Shown: in pieces, positions 26,356-36,446 of the stretch
How the letters are laid out: every line of letters begins with the position of its first letter
How positions within the stretch are numbered: the first letter of the stretch is position 1
Assembly (NCBI RefSeq): GCF_900100175.1
Contig: NZ_FNEM01000023.1
Span: 1 to 51,158 of the forward strand
Reading direction: 5' to 3'
Length of the DNA stretch: 51,158 nt
Source of the DNA: Ferrimonas sediminum
Lineage (GTDB): Bacteria > Pseudomonadota > Gammaproteobacteria > Enterobacterales > Shewanellaceae
Notes under the pieces: model-generated
The model's input: only the letters and a program-made list of their open reading frames with translations
Databases searched by the model: none
What the model was told of the DNA's origin: nothing
Program-made: the position numbers and the translations under genes

Positions 26356-26976
26356 ATGTCCTCATCTCAACAGCAGTTGCTGTCGCTGCTCAAGCGCCTG
26401 GGCCCCAGCGCCATTGCGCCTCTGGCCGGAGCATTGTCGATGACCACCATGGGGGTGCGCCAGCACCTGGACAAGCTGGAACGGCAAGGGCTGATCCGTC
26501 ATTTCGATAAGCAACAGGGCAAAGGTCGCCCTACCCGACACTGGCATTTGACCAAAAAAGGTCATCAAAGTTTCGGGGATCGGCATAATGACATTGCAAT
26601 TCAACTTATTACTGGTCTTATAGAGCTGCGGGGAGACACAGCCATGACCGAACTGCTGCGTCACCGCCTCGACCGGCAACTGCAACTCTACCGCCAGCAA
26701 CTGGGCGAAGCCGACGCCCTGCCGCAACAGCTGGAGCTGCTGGCGCGGCTGCGCACCGATGAGGGTTACATGGCACGCATCGAACAAGACGGCGACCAGT
26801 GGCTGCTCATTGAAGACCACTGCCCCATCTGCAGTGCCGCCCAGGCCTGCCAGGGCGTGTGCCAAATGGAGCTGGAGCTGTTCCAGGCGCTACTGGCGCC
26901 CGCCAGCGTCACCCGGACCCAGCATATTCTCGATCACCAGCCCCGCTGCTGCTACCGCATCAGCTCCGGCAGCTGA
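26356..26976 (+). CDS. COG2345-type (SufR-like) winged-helix regulator with Cys-rich C-terminus
   Basis: 206 residues. The N-terminal winged helix reads LAGALSMTTMGVRQHLDKLE then GRPTRHWHLTKKGHQSF. The C-terminal region has ENHCPI-like sequence EDHCPICSAAQACQGVC and a terminal PRCCY, giving seven cysteines. This pattern matches SufR/COG2345 regulators that bind an iron-sulfur cluster, so it may sense Fe-S status or redox. Its targets are not evident. The 3' end overlaps the convergent epimerase-like gene by 25 bases. Confidence 0.8.
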   Translation: MSSSQQQLLSLLKRLGPSAIAPLAGALSMTTMGVRQHLDKLERQGLIRHFDKQQGKGRPTRHWHLTKKGHQSFGDRHNDIAIQLITGLIELRGDTAMTELLRHRLDRQLQLYRQQLGEADALPQQLELLARLRTDEGYMARIEQDGDQWLLIEDHCPICSAAQACQGVCQMELELFQALLAPASVTRTQHILDHQPRCCYRISSGS

Positions 26977-27767
26977 TAGAGGTCGTCGTAGCGGTATTGC
27001 CAATTCAGTTCCCGGCAGATACGGCCGCCGTTGCACCATCGTGGCTTATCCTGACCCAGCACAAACTCCGGCTCCTGCAGCCCTAACACCCGGGCACAAA
27101 AACGGTAGTAGTCGGCGCGGTTGGGGTGATGGGGGCTGGCCAGGTTGTAGATCTTTCCCCAAGCCTGCTGGTCGATCACCGCGCAGATAGCGGCAATCAC
27201 GTCGTGGCGGTGCACCAGATTCACCGGATCCAGGCCTCCGGCGACCTGTTTCTTGCCCGCCAGGAAGCGACCGGGGTGGCGGACACCGCCCACCAGCCCG
27301 CTAAGGCGCAGCACCGTAGCCCGCCCAGCAAACTGTTTCTGGAACAGCTGTTCGGCCTGCAGCATGATTCGGGCCCGACTGGAATCGTCGGTATCACTCG
27401 CCTCATCCACCCAACCGATCTGACCGCCGTACACACTGGTGGCACTGGTAAACAGCGCCTGTTGAACCCCCGCCGCCCGGGCGGCGCTCAGCAGTGGTTG
27501 CAGCCGTTGCCAGAACGGCAGCGTCTGCTCACCACGCCCCGGCGGAACACACACCACCAACACATCGATGCCGGACAGCAACTCGGCGTTCACCTCACTG
27601 CCGTCCAGCTCCAATGGCCGGGCGATGGCGCCTAGTGCTGTCAGCTCACCCAGCGCCTCGGGCCGTCGAGCCGTGGCCACCACTCGATGGCCGCGCTGAA
27701 CCAAATGGGCCGCCAGAGGCGCACCCAACCAACCGCCGCCGGCGACAAAAATGGATTGTTTCTTCAA
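26952..27767 (-). CDS. NAD(P)-dependent epimerase/dehydratase-like protein (YeeZ type)
   Basis: 271 residues. A Rossmann motif (FVAGGGWLGAPLAAHL) opens the protein, followed by TARRPE and the SATSVYGG segment. The atypical-SDR YeeZ family has this layout and lacks a clear YxxxK pair, so the reaction is unknown. It begins eight bases after the stop of the HD-GYP gene and is probably co-transcribed with it. Confidence 0.78.
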   Translation of the reverse strand: MKKQSIFVAGGGWLGAPLAAHLVQRGHRVVATARRPEALGELTALGAIARPLELDGSEVNAELLSGIDVLVVCVPPGRGEQTLPFWQRLQPLLSAARAAGVQQALFTSATSVYGGQIGWVDEASDTDDSSRARIMLQAEQLFQKQFAGRATVLRLSGLVGGVRHPGRFLAGKKQVAGGLDPVNLVHRHDVIAAICAVIDQQAWGKIYNLASPHHPNRADYYRFCARVLGLQEPEFVLGQDKPRWCNGGRICRELNWQYRYDDLYQLPELMR

Positions 27768-27774
27768 GGTGTGT

Positions 27775-29013
27775 CTATCCTGTCAATGAACTGATGCCCA
27801 GATAGTCGAGAACCGACCTCTCCAGATCTTGCGGCTGTACCGCTTCCTCAACCTGCAGCTCAAGAACTTCTAGGGTCACCACCGGCGCTTCCCGCCTCGG
27901 GATCTTTGAGTCATACCGCATCACCCGGTAGCTAAGTGCGCCGCCAGAATCGGTGCCCATGATCTTTGCCAATGTGCCGTCACTGAGGCGCACCAAGGTT
28001 CCTGGCGGATAGATCCCCAGAGTTTTAACCAGCAGCTGCAGGTAATCGGGGTTGAGTTTATCTTTCTTGAATTTAAATAAGAAGGCCAGCGCCTGATTGG
28101 GTAGCAACTGCTTGTGGCTGCCGTTAACCAGGGCATCGTATTCGTTGGCGATGATCAGTATCTGGGTCAACGGGCAGATCTGGTTCCCCTGAAGCCCCTG
28201 GGGGTAACCACTGCCGTCAAGCATCTCATGGTGGTTGGCCACCATCTCCCGAATGCGGCGGTGTCCCAGCGCCGCGCCTTTGAGCATATCCAGTGCCAAC
28301 TTAGGGTGGGCGTCCACAAAACTCTGCTCCGCCTTAGTCAGCGCCAGACGCTTGTTAAGTATGCTGTCCGGTACCCGCCGCTTGCCCACATCATGAAACA
28401 GCGCCGCCAGCGCCAGCAACCGGATGTCGGCCGAATCGATCTCCGCAGCCCTGGCCAGTACCAGGGACAGGATGCAGACGTTGATGGCGTGGAACTGCAG
28501 TCCGCCATTCCCCTGATTGGCGGCAAGCAGCTGCAGCACCGGGTCCTCACCGCAGGTATCCAGTTGTTCCAGCAACAGCTCCACCGCCGAGCTGGCCTCG
28601 GCAAAGGAGCGATCCGCCGACGAATTCAGGTGTGCATAGGCGCTTCGAAGAAGATCCAGCGCCTTCACGTAAGCTTGCTCCACTTTGCGAATCTGCCGAT
28701 GGTATTCGATATTGGCCTGGCGTTGCCGCTGTTGCTGCAACTCCTCCTGCGAGGGCTCTGGGGACGGTGTGGGCGACGTTGATTGCGCCAGGGCAGCGGA
28801 CAACGATGCCGCCATGGTGTTGGCTTCGGCGGCACTGCGGCTCTGGACAAAGACGTATTCCAAACCCAGATTGGCGATCAGGGCAATCTGCTGCGGATCC
28901 TTGATGGTAAATTTGTTAAACAGAAACGGGTGTTCTTTCCAGGCCAGCGGCAAGCGCACCGACTGCCCCACCGACAGATGGCTGATTGGTACCCGTAACT
29001 CCTTCACTGCCAT
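27775..29013 (-). CDS. HD-GYP domain cyclic-di-GMP phosphodiesterase with DUF3391
   Basis: 412 residues. The N-terminal DUF3391 domain (VPISHLSVGQSVRLPL to about residue 130) precedes a complete HD-GYP domain: ALFHDVGKRRVPDSIL with the HD pair, then NHHEMLDGSGYPQGL, the diagnostic HHE-x-x-DGxGYP motif. It is expected to hydrolyse c-di-GMP and so affect motility and biofilm. No receiver or membrane domain is present, so it is cytoplasmic with unknown input. Confidence 0.9.
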   Translation of the reverse strand: MAVKELRVPISHLSVGQSVRLPLAWKEHPFLFNKFTIKDPQQIALIANLGLEYVFVQSRSAAEANTMAASLSAALAQSTSPTPSPEPSQEELQQQRQRQANIEYHRQIRKVEQAYVKALDLLRSAYAHLNSSADRSFAEASSAVELLLEQLDTCGEDPVLQLLAANQGNGGLQFHAINVCILSLVLARAAEIDSADIRLLALAALFHDVGKRRVPDSILNKRLALTKAEQSFVDAHPKLALDMLKGAALGHRRIREMVANHHEMLDGSGYPQGLQGNQICPLTQILIIANEYDALVNGSHKQLLPNQALAFLFKFKKDKLNPDYLQLLVKTLGIYPPGTLVRLSDGTLAKIMGTDSGGALSYRVMRYDSKIPRREAPVVTLEVLELQVEEAVQPQDLERSVLDYLGISSLTG

Positions 29014-29051
29014 ACCTACTCCGCACCTTCACTCCCGACCACAGGGGAGGA

Positions 29052-29474
29052 CTAATAGTGCCAGCCGCGTTTTCTGAACACGAAACCCAGCAACCAGATG
29101 GGCCCAATCAGCAGAAACTGCACATCCTTAAAGAAGCTGGGTTTCTTGCCTTCCACATGGTGCCCGTAAAACTGCCCAATCCATGCCAGCACAAAGATCA
29201 CTGCACAGATCATAAACAAATTGGTCAAGTTACTGATAATTAATAACATAAATCCAGTCACCAAAGCCATAGCCAGGGCGATATTACGGGACAGGTTGAG
29301 ATAAAACACCAAGGCCACCGCAATCAGTGCCCAGGTTAACAGCGGCGACAGGGCCCACAGCGCGCCCAGAACACTGAAGGTGATTAACGGTACGCAGATC
29401 CAATGGATCGTTTTGTTGGTCGGGTTGCGGTGGCTTTCGCCATACTCCGCAAACCATTGTTCGATGTCTTTCAT
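29052..29474 (-). CDS. DUF962/Mpo1-like membrane protein
   Basis: 140 residues. MKDIEQWFAEYGESHRNPTN followed by KTIHWICVPLI is the usual DUF962 start, with the conserved His residues of Mpo1-like dioxygenases (SHRNPTNKTIHW), and a later WIGQFYGHHVEGKKP motif. About four hydrophobic segments are present. In yeast Mpo1 performs Fe-dependent alpha-oxidation of fatty acids; a similar activity in bacteria is plausible. It lies 38 bases before the HD-GYP gene on the same strand. Confidence 0.82.
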   Translation of the reverse strand: MKDIEQWFAEYGESHRNPTNKTIHWICVPLITFSVLGALWALSPLLTWALIAVALVFYLNLSRNIALAMALVTGFMLLIISNLTNLFMICAVIFVLAWIGQFYGHHVEGKKPSFFKDVQFLLIGPIWLLGFVFRKRGWHY

Positions 29475-29738
29475 AGGCTTTTCTTTTCCTTATCTTTTTA
29501 ATCCATTACGCCCGCTCCCTATTCGGGCTGATCCTACATTATCTTAGCCCGCCCGCCATTAACAGAATTTTTACATCCCTCGCGGCATGCAGAATGATGT
29601 GATCACCCCATTGCTGCGCCACACAGCATCAACCGTCGATCCCTTGTGTCTTGTTGACCCCGAACCCGCCTACCCCTGGTAACATTGCCCTTGAGCCACC
29701 CGGTCGCCTTGCCAGCCCTTGATATTTTGTGACCTGAC
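29475..29738. other. Intergenic region before the DUF962 gene
   Basis: No gene seen. It likely holds the DUF962 promoter and the end of the ligA transcript. Confidence 0.4.
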
Positions 29739-29768
29739 AAAAAAGCCCGCAACTGCGGGCTTTTCTCT
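29739..29768 (-). terminator. Rho-independent terminator of ligA
   Basis: On the minus strand AAAAGCCCGC-AGTT-GCGGGCTTTTTT, 18 bases past the ligA stop. Confidence 0.85.
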
Positions 29769-29786
29769 TTGGTTCAGGGCCGGGTC

Positions 29787-30902
<1,116 letters not shown>

Positions 30903-30906
30903 CTAG

Positions 30907-32486
30907 GTACTTACAGCATTGACGATTGATGTAAACCTCAAGCACTTATCCTCCTCTCTCAATGAGGACGTTTATAAATTGGTTGCTGAACATGTGGCTA
31001 GCTGCGCATCCCAGCGACAGCAGTCTCTGACAGGTGATTTGGTGGTTTACATCGAACTTTTACGCTGTCCCTTGAATAGCAATGATGTAGTTGAAACATC
31101 TCTAAGCTTAACTTACATCCGCATTCATCTTTGCCAAAGACACCGTTTTCCTGTTGCAAAACAACGCTTTTCATATTTCTTACATTTAGCGAAACATCTA
31201 ATAGAGAAAGGCATTGTTAAAGAATCCGTCTACTTGCCCAAACGGATACAGAGTACTGCCGAATTCGAGTCCTATAAGGCTAAAGTTATCCCAGATAAGA
31301 TCCTTGAGAAAATTGCGACTAAGCCTACTACACAGGAACTGTTCGACAACGCATTAAGCTCCTGCTGCCCTTCCAAAATCGCAAAATGTCTAAATGAGTA
31401 TACCAACTCTTTCAAGACCAAGGCTCGTCGCCTTCACAAAATTCCCCTCATAGTGTTTTTAAAACAAGCATCGGCAAGCCATTCAAAATGGTATGAACTA
31501 CCAAGTATCATTCAGGATGAGCTTCAAAAGTACAACGAAGATTTAAATACTAGATCTATAAAGAGCAGACCCACGTCTCGCTCACAATATATAAATGTAA
31601 AAAATGCTCTCTCAATGTTAATTGAGCACAACATGTTGCCAAAAGATACTCACTTGCCAGATTTCAGGCGTAAGCCAACTAAAGAACACGCTGCCCGGCC
31701 AATACGTCGCCCACTTACAGCATCGGCAATTGATGAAAAGCTCAAACATATGTCCACTCGACTCGATGCGGACGTTTATGGGTTGATTACAGTACATGTG
31801 CGAAGCCGCGCTATCAAAGCTCGAGAGCAACAGGAGCTGATAAAAGACTTGGTGACTTACACCGAAATCTTATGCGAGTCATTCAATAGTAATGATGCAG
31901 ATGTAACATCCAATAACTTGGCATACATCTATATTCATGTTTGTCAGACATACGTTTTTCTTAGTGCTAAAAAACGTGTCAAAGAATTGTCATTGCTAGT
32001 AGAACACTTGATTCAGAAAGGCATAGTCGACGAATTCATTTCCTTACCCAAACGGATGCATAGTGCTGCCGAATACGAGTCTTGCAAGGCGAAGACTATC
32101 CCAGCGAAGGTCCTTGAGAAAATTGCGACCAAGCCATCAGGACAAAAATTGTTCAACAACACATTAAGGTCTTGCTGTTCTCTTAAAATAGCAAAACGTT
32201 TAGCCGAACATGTCAACTCGTTCAAAGCTAGGGAGCGCAAATCGCACAGAAAACCACTTGTAGAGTTTTTAAATCAGATATCAGCAATTCATTCAAAGTG
32301 GTATGAGCACCCGAGGATCATCCAGGGCGAATTGCTCAAATACAGAGGGAGTTTACTTAACAGACTAACCAGAAACTCGGCTTACCGGGACTTTCAGAAT
32401 GTAAAAAATGCTATCTCAGTATTGATTGAGCACAATCTGTTGCCCCAAGACACCCACTTGCCAGACAACTTACGTAAGTTGACCAA
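30907..32486 (+). repeat. Tandem duplication of about 0.8 kb inside the first recombinase-operon gene
   Basis: Copy 1 (about 30,907-31,682) and copy 2 (about 31,711-32,486) are offset by 804 bases at both ends. Near-identical anchors include ACTTACAGCAT at 30909 and 31712, TCCTTGAGAAAATTGCGAC at 31301 and 32111, and CACTTGCCAGA at 31651 and 32456. The match continues upstream of the likely TTG start of the gene. A local offset of 810 in the middle shows small in-frame insertions since the duplication. Confidence 0.85.
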
Positions 32487-33885
32487 CGTAGAAAAAGTGC
32501 GCAAAGAGAATCCTCTGATAGCTCAAGTCGACCTGTATGATGAAACTCGCAGGCAATCCTATGTTGATACGCCAACATTCATACAAGATCTGAAAGCTGA
32601 ACTTTCTAAGAATTTAAAACTACTAGTGAAAGAAGCCCAAAATATCGTATACAAAGGATATCACAAATTCCTCACCAAGGACGCTTTAGTGGCTAGAAGC
32701 CAGCGAAATGAATATCTCAGCCATCCTGAACTGCTTGTCTCCAAAATTAAAAATAAAAAAGTCCTTAGCTACGCTAAAAAGATAAACCCATTTGCTCCGC
32801 TTCACCCATTAGAGGAAGAGAATAGAATAGCTTACTATGATTACCACTTTGATTCATTAATAAAACATATAAAACCTAACAAAATATCAGAACTTAAATT
32901 CGGCCAAGGTATACTCGAATACTTTGGCCTAACTCCCTTAATATCATCAGCAATGCAAATTATTATCACTGAAGAGTTAGGAATTAACCCACACTCTCTT
33001 TATAACGCAAAAGTCTCATCTGATGGTCACGAGCAAGAGTTTGTGCAAGTCGATGATGAAGGAGGGGTCCGCATAAAGACATTAAAAGCTCGCGCCAAAC
33101 GCGTAAGCACAAGGACGGCTAAGGGGTCCTTAGCTGCGCTTGCCAATATCGATGCTCAGAACATAAATGCAGCAGCATGTCTGAAAATGGCTTTAGAGAT
33201 GGGTGCCAGAGCTAGGGAATCCCTAGGCGCAAAGTCTCTGTGGACCTGTCTACTAGTGACCGAAAAAGCTGGAGTTCCCTGGACAAGTACATTTCAAACT
33301 TATTTCGCTATCATTAGAGATCGAGCATATAGTGAGTCAGGTAGCGAAGCTCTAAAGGTTGCGACCTTGAAAAAAGTACGCTGTTCTAAGGGTGTGTTCA
33401 TCTACCTGGAATCAAATGGTGACATACTGAAAGCAGCAACATATTTCGGAAATCAGGTAAAAACAGCTCTCAATAGATATATCCCTACGTATCTTGCTGA
33501 GTTAATCTACAGAGTCAAAATCAGATCTTTCCAAAATATTCTACTATTTATGGCTGTAGCCTCCGACGACTCGCCTTCTGGCTCATTGGGCATTAGCGAG
33601 AAAGATTTTAAAAGAAAGGTTACTCAAGCGTTCAGCAATCCCGACATGGGAGGAAGAATGTTCGAAAAACTGACTAAGCCAATATCTTCCGAAAAAAAAG
33701 AAATCGTCAAATATTTTTGCGTGTCAGATAAAAATATTCAACTAGCACTTAAGTACGCTAAATATGGAACAGACGAAACACTAAAGGCTGACTGTGTTAC
33801 GGTGCTTTCAAAAATTTCAGAAGGACCAGTAATCATGAAGCAAATGCTCCGAAAAGCATACATAGTGGTTCAAAATAGCATTTAG
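30919..33885 (+). CDS. Recombinase-associated 988-residue protein with duplicated N-terminal half
   Basis: Starts at a TTG at 30919; an in-frame stop lies at 30904 and no in-frame ATG occurs for more than 200 codons, so the start is uncertain. Residues about 7-250 are repeated as about 275-520 (LKHLSSSLNEDVYKLV against LKHMSTRLDADVYGLI, and LEKIATKPTTQELF against LEKIATKPSGQKLF). The single-copy C-terminal half is helical and basic, without the R-HxxR-H-Y set of tyrosine recombinases, and I recognise no catalytic motif. It lies nine bases before the 670-residue recombinase gene, in one operon with it. A DNA-binding or transposition-accessory role is likely from position only. AT-rich codon use contrasts with the neighbouring core genes. 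Confidence 0.7.
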   Translation: MTIDVNLKHLSSSLNEDVYKLVAEHVASCASQRQQSLTGDLVVYIELLRCPLNSNDVVETSLSLTYIRIHLCQRHRFPVAKQRFSYFLHLAKHLIEKGIVKESVYLPKRIQSTAEFESYKAKVIPDKILEKIATKPTTQELFDNALSSCCPSKIAKCLNEYTNSFKTKARRLHKIPLIVFLKQASASHSKWYELPSIIQDELQKYNEDLNTRSIKSRPTSRSQYINVKNALSMLIEHNMLPKDTHLPDFRRKPTKEHAARPIRRPLTASAIDEKLKHMSTRLDADVYGLITVHVRSRAIKAREQQELIKDLVTYTEILCESFNSNDADVTSNNLAYIYIHVCQTYVFLSAKKRVKELSLLVEHLIQKGIVDEFISLPKRMHSAAEYESCKAKTIPAKVLEKIATKPSGQKLFNNTLRSCCSLKIAKRLAEHVNSFKARERKSHRKPLVEFLNQISAIHSKWYEHPRIIQGELLKYRGSLLNRLTRNSAYRDFQNVKNAISVLIEHNLLPQDTHLPDNLRKLTNVEKVRKENPLIAQVDLYDETRRQSYVDTPTFIQDLKAELSKNLKLLVKEAQNIVYKGYHKFLTKDALVARSQRNEYLSHPELLVSKIKNKKVLSYAKKINPFAPLHPLEEENRIAYYDYHFDSLIKHIKPNKISELKFGQGILEYFGLTPLISSAMQIIITEELGINPHSLYNAKVSSDGHEQEFVQVDDEGGVRIKTLKARAKRVSTRTAKGSLAALANIDAQNINAAACLKMALEMGARARESLGAKSLWTCLLVTEKAGVPWTSTFQTYFAIIRDRAYSESGSEALKVATLKKVRCSKGVFIYLESNGDILKAATYFGNQVKTALNRYIPTYLAELIYRVKIRSFQNILLFMAVASDDSPSGSLGISEKDFKRKVTQAFSNPDMGGRMFEKLTKPISSEKKEIVKYFCVSDKNIQLALKYAKYGTDETLKADCVTVLSKISEGPVIMKQMLRKAYIVVQNSI

Positions 33886-33894
33886 GAGTTTATA

Positions 33895-35907
33895 ATGTCG
33901 CAAAACTATGCAGATGGAACCAGTACACAGATATCCGAGAATGATCTGCTTGATTTTCTTGACAGTTCAATTTACCCAAAGCCACGCTGGATGATGAACG
34001 ATTCCATTTATGACAATGAATGGATGATGGCTAAATCTGGATTCGACTCCCCAACTATAATAAACTCCAAAACGTGCAACAAGCTTTCCTTTAAAAAACT
34101 GATTTCGCCCGGTGAGTACCTGACTGATAAAGTCAACGAACCTTTGTTAACTGACATCCGTAACAGTCTTTTATATTTAGATATTACTGAACGGATCACT
34201 CGCCCGAAAAGAATAACCGAGATTCTTGCTACAGCAACCAAACTTATACTACACGCAAATGAAATTCGCCATGCCGATGGCAAACCGCCAGTTCGCACCC
34301 TGCAACTAATAAAATTTGACGATATTAAAGACTATTTGCTGTCTTTCGGTGTCGATAAAGAAACATTCAATTACACACTTGAAACCATCATTGAACGCTG
34401 GGATTCGCCAGAAAAAATTAACTGGAACTTGATCAAATTCGAATTTTGCACTGATACTAGAAAATTTGCGACTCTAAAGCATAAGATAAAGACCTATCTA
34501 AAAGCTCACAATGAAATCTTGAGTCGGGCATCCCACTATAAACTTGAATATCCAAATGCCAATATTCGAAAGTTCGATATTGATACTGACCTATGTCCCG
34601 CTGAAAATACAATATCTAACGAGATTTCAAAGTTGGAAGCACTTTATACAGCTCGCCCAGCTCAAAAGTATATGTTCCAGCACTCTGCGATTTCTCAATT
34701 TTCAAATGGACACGCTATTTTTTCTAAAATGATGTCTTCAAAGAAAACACAAACAATGCCAGTGAATGTCGCGCTTTATACCCTTTCTAGCGCACTAAAC
34801 TTCGCAAGGGCATATGGGCCATCTCTTCGGGAGTATGTTGTCGCATTATCCAAGTCAGAAAAGGACTCTATAAATGATTTAAATATACAGCCATCCAGAG
34901 TTCAGAGAAATACATCAGAAATTAAAAAGTACGCATTCGAAAATACAGAGATTCCAAACCATCTCGAAAAACTCAATATTACCTCATGGGAAGGAGAAGG
35001 ATTCGAGAAGATTGAGCACGCTAAACTAAGAAAAGGTTTGTCGGTTGGTGCTGCGATCTTGCTTTATATAGCCTCAATGTGGATACTTCTTGCCAGTTTT
35101 GGTGCCGGACGACTTACATCATTGATAACTCTCAAGCGCAGTTGCTTCCAGCAATCCCCCATTGACGGTCTTTTTGATATCGTAATGCGAATACCAAAAA
35201 GCTCTGAGCGTTTTGAACTGGAAGATGTGCATAGGCCAATTCCTGATTTAATTTATGACTACGGATTGGAGTTCGCATCATTTGTTTGCGAACTGGAAGA
35301 AAGGCAAGGCTATTTTGCTAACGAAGATGAGGTATTCCTTTTTAGCAGAATATTATCATTGCACTCATACGATGCATTCACCCACTCTAGCTACGATAGG
35401 AGTGAAGATCCAATTTATAGATATCCTCTCAGCGGAGATACTATATATAAAGCCATTTGTTTTTTCCAAGACTGGAGTGAGTCCCCTTTAATAGATGGGA
35501 AAAGATGGTACCCATCAAATCACCAATTCAGAAGACTTTTTGCTGTCTTATACTTTAACTTCTCAGATGAAGTTGGCCTAGAAGAGCTGTCTTGGTTTAT
35601 GGGGCATTCCGACCTTGAACAGACATTTCACTACGCAGAGGTAGCACCGACTGATGAATGGATCGATGAGGCCGAAGCGGCAATCGCAAGAGCCGGTGCA
35701 TTATTAAACAAGGTTATACATGGTGATGATATTGTGAATGATATTGTGAATAAGGCAAGAAAAGTAACTTCCATTTGTCTTGTACTAGAACCACTAATTC
35801 GAACAATGATTAGTGAACACAAGTCACAAACAGGACAAGAGGTTCGTTTTTATAAAATCGAAGGAAAGGAAGTTTTTTTCTACTTTTGTAAACCAGAAGA
35901 GGAATAA
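33895..35907 (+). CDS. Tyrosine recombinase/integrase, large (670 residues)
   Basis: ATG at 33895 follows TAGGAG. The catalytic set of a tyrosine recombinase is complete in the C-terminal third: Arg406 in SFGAGRLTSLITLKR, His543 and Arg546 in NHQFRR, His571 in MGHSDLE and the nucleophile Tyr580 in FHYAEV. About 400 residues of N-terminal DNA-binding region precede it, much longer than in phage integrases and similar to Tn554 TnpB or the large Gamma-Mobile-Trio recombinase. It is the second gene of the four-gene operon and two bases before the next. It should catalyse strand exchange in insertion or excision of the element, probably together with the 448-residue recombinase. Confidence 0.85.
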   Translation: MSQNYADGTSTQISENDLLDFLDSSIYPKPRWMMNDSIYDNEWMMAKSGFDSPTIINSKTCNKLSFKKLISPGEYLTDKVNEPLLTDIRNSLLYLDITERITRPKRITEILATATKLILHANEIRHADGKPPVRTLQLIKFDDIKDYLLSFGVDKETFNYTLETIIERWDSPEKINWNLIKFEFCTDTRKFATLKHKIKTYLKAHNEILSRASHYKLEYPNANIRKFDIDTDLCPAENTISNEISKLEALYTARPAQKYMFQHSAISQFSNGHAIFSKMMSSKKTQTMPVNVALYTLSSALNFARAYGPSLREYVVALSKSEKDSINDLNIQPSRVQRNTSEIKKYAFENTEIPNHLEKLNITSWEGEGFEKIEHAKLRKGLSVGAAILLYIASMWILLASFGAGRLTSLITLKRSCFQQSPIDGLFDIVMRIPKSSERFELEDVHRPIPDLIYDYGLEFASFVCELEERQGYFANEDEVFLFSRILSLHSYDAFTHSSYDRSEDPIYRYPLSGDTIYKAICFFQDWSESPLIDGKRWYPSNHQFRRLFAVLYFNFSDEVGLEELSWFMGHSDLEQTFHYAEVAPTDEWIDEAEAAIARAGALLNKVIHGDDIVNDIVNKARKVTSICLVLEPLIRTMISEHKSQTGQEVRFYKIEGKEVFFYFCKPEEE

Positions 35908-35909
35908 AA

Positions 35910-36446
35910 ATGACAAAATTCAAACCGGGCGAAACATCCTGTGAGGTTTTGGATAAGAAAAGAGCAATAACAAAATCCATACTAACCAAGTCTAAACACA
36001 TCGACAGGATCAAGACCTGCAAAGATATTCCCCCCAGCTTGAAAGTAAAGGGAAACTATATTTCAAGGGCGGCGGTTCATAGCTGGAGCGATGACCAATT
36101 TGGAGTAATAAGTTACTGTCGAAACGCCGCTCACTCTAAGCACAACAATCATGCCCTGAATGTTTTGATTGAATCTATTGAGAACGCTAACAGAAGACTT
36201 TCAAGTGCTCCAAATATCGAGTCAGAAAAGCACGGTAAGACCTCCACGCGTCTATCTGAAGATGCTGTTTATAAGTTGAGAAGTGAAAACGAATATTTGC
36301 GAGTAGCCCTTGCCGAGGTTTACAGAGCTTACATGCAACTTCTGGATAGCTATCGTGAAGACAAAGAGATTGATGAAGCATTTCGAAGACTAATAAAGGA
36401 ACAGGCTCGAGTTCTTGGAAAAAATAGGGTATGGGGGGCCAAATGA
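35910..36446 (+). CDS. Small recombinase-operon protein with coiled-coil C-terminus (TnpC/GmtX-like position)
   Basis: 178 residues, ATG preceded by AGAGGAA. It is basic at the N-terminus (DKKRAITKSILTKSKHI) with a heptad-like helix toward the end (VYKLRSENEYLRVALAEVYR). This layout recalls Tn554 TnpC and the small member of Gamma-Mobile-Trio modules, which lies between or beside two tyrosine recombinases. No catalytic motif is visible. The stop overlaps the next start as ATGA. Probably an accessory DNA-binding factor; the family assignment is by position and shape only. Confidence 0.6.
   Translation: MTKFKPGETSCEVLDKKRAITKSILTKSKHIDRIKTCKDIPPSLKVKGNYISRAAVHSWSDDQFGVISYCRNAAHSKHNNHALNVLIESIENANRRLSSAPNIESEKHGKTSTRLSEDAVYKLRSENEYLRVALAEVYRAYMQLLDSYREDKEIDEAFRRLIKEQARVLGKNRVWGAK

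Noticed and set aside
30919-33885. The 988-residue protein as a third tyrosine recombinase (recombinase-in-trio element)
   Set aside because: No HxxR and Tyr motif is present in its C-terminus, and the three other genes differ too much in size for that element type.
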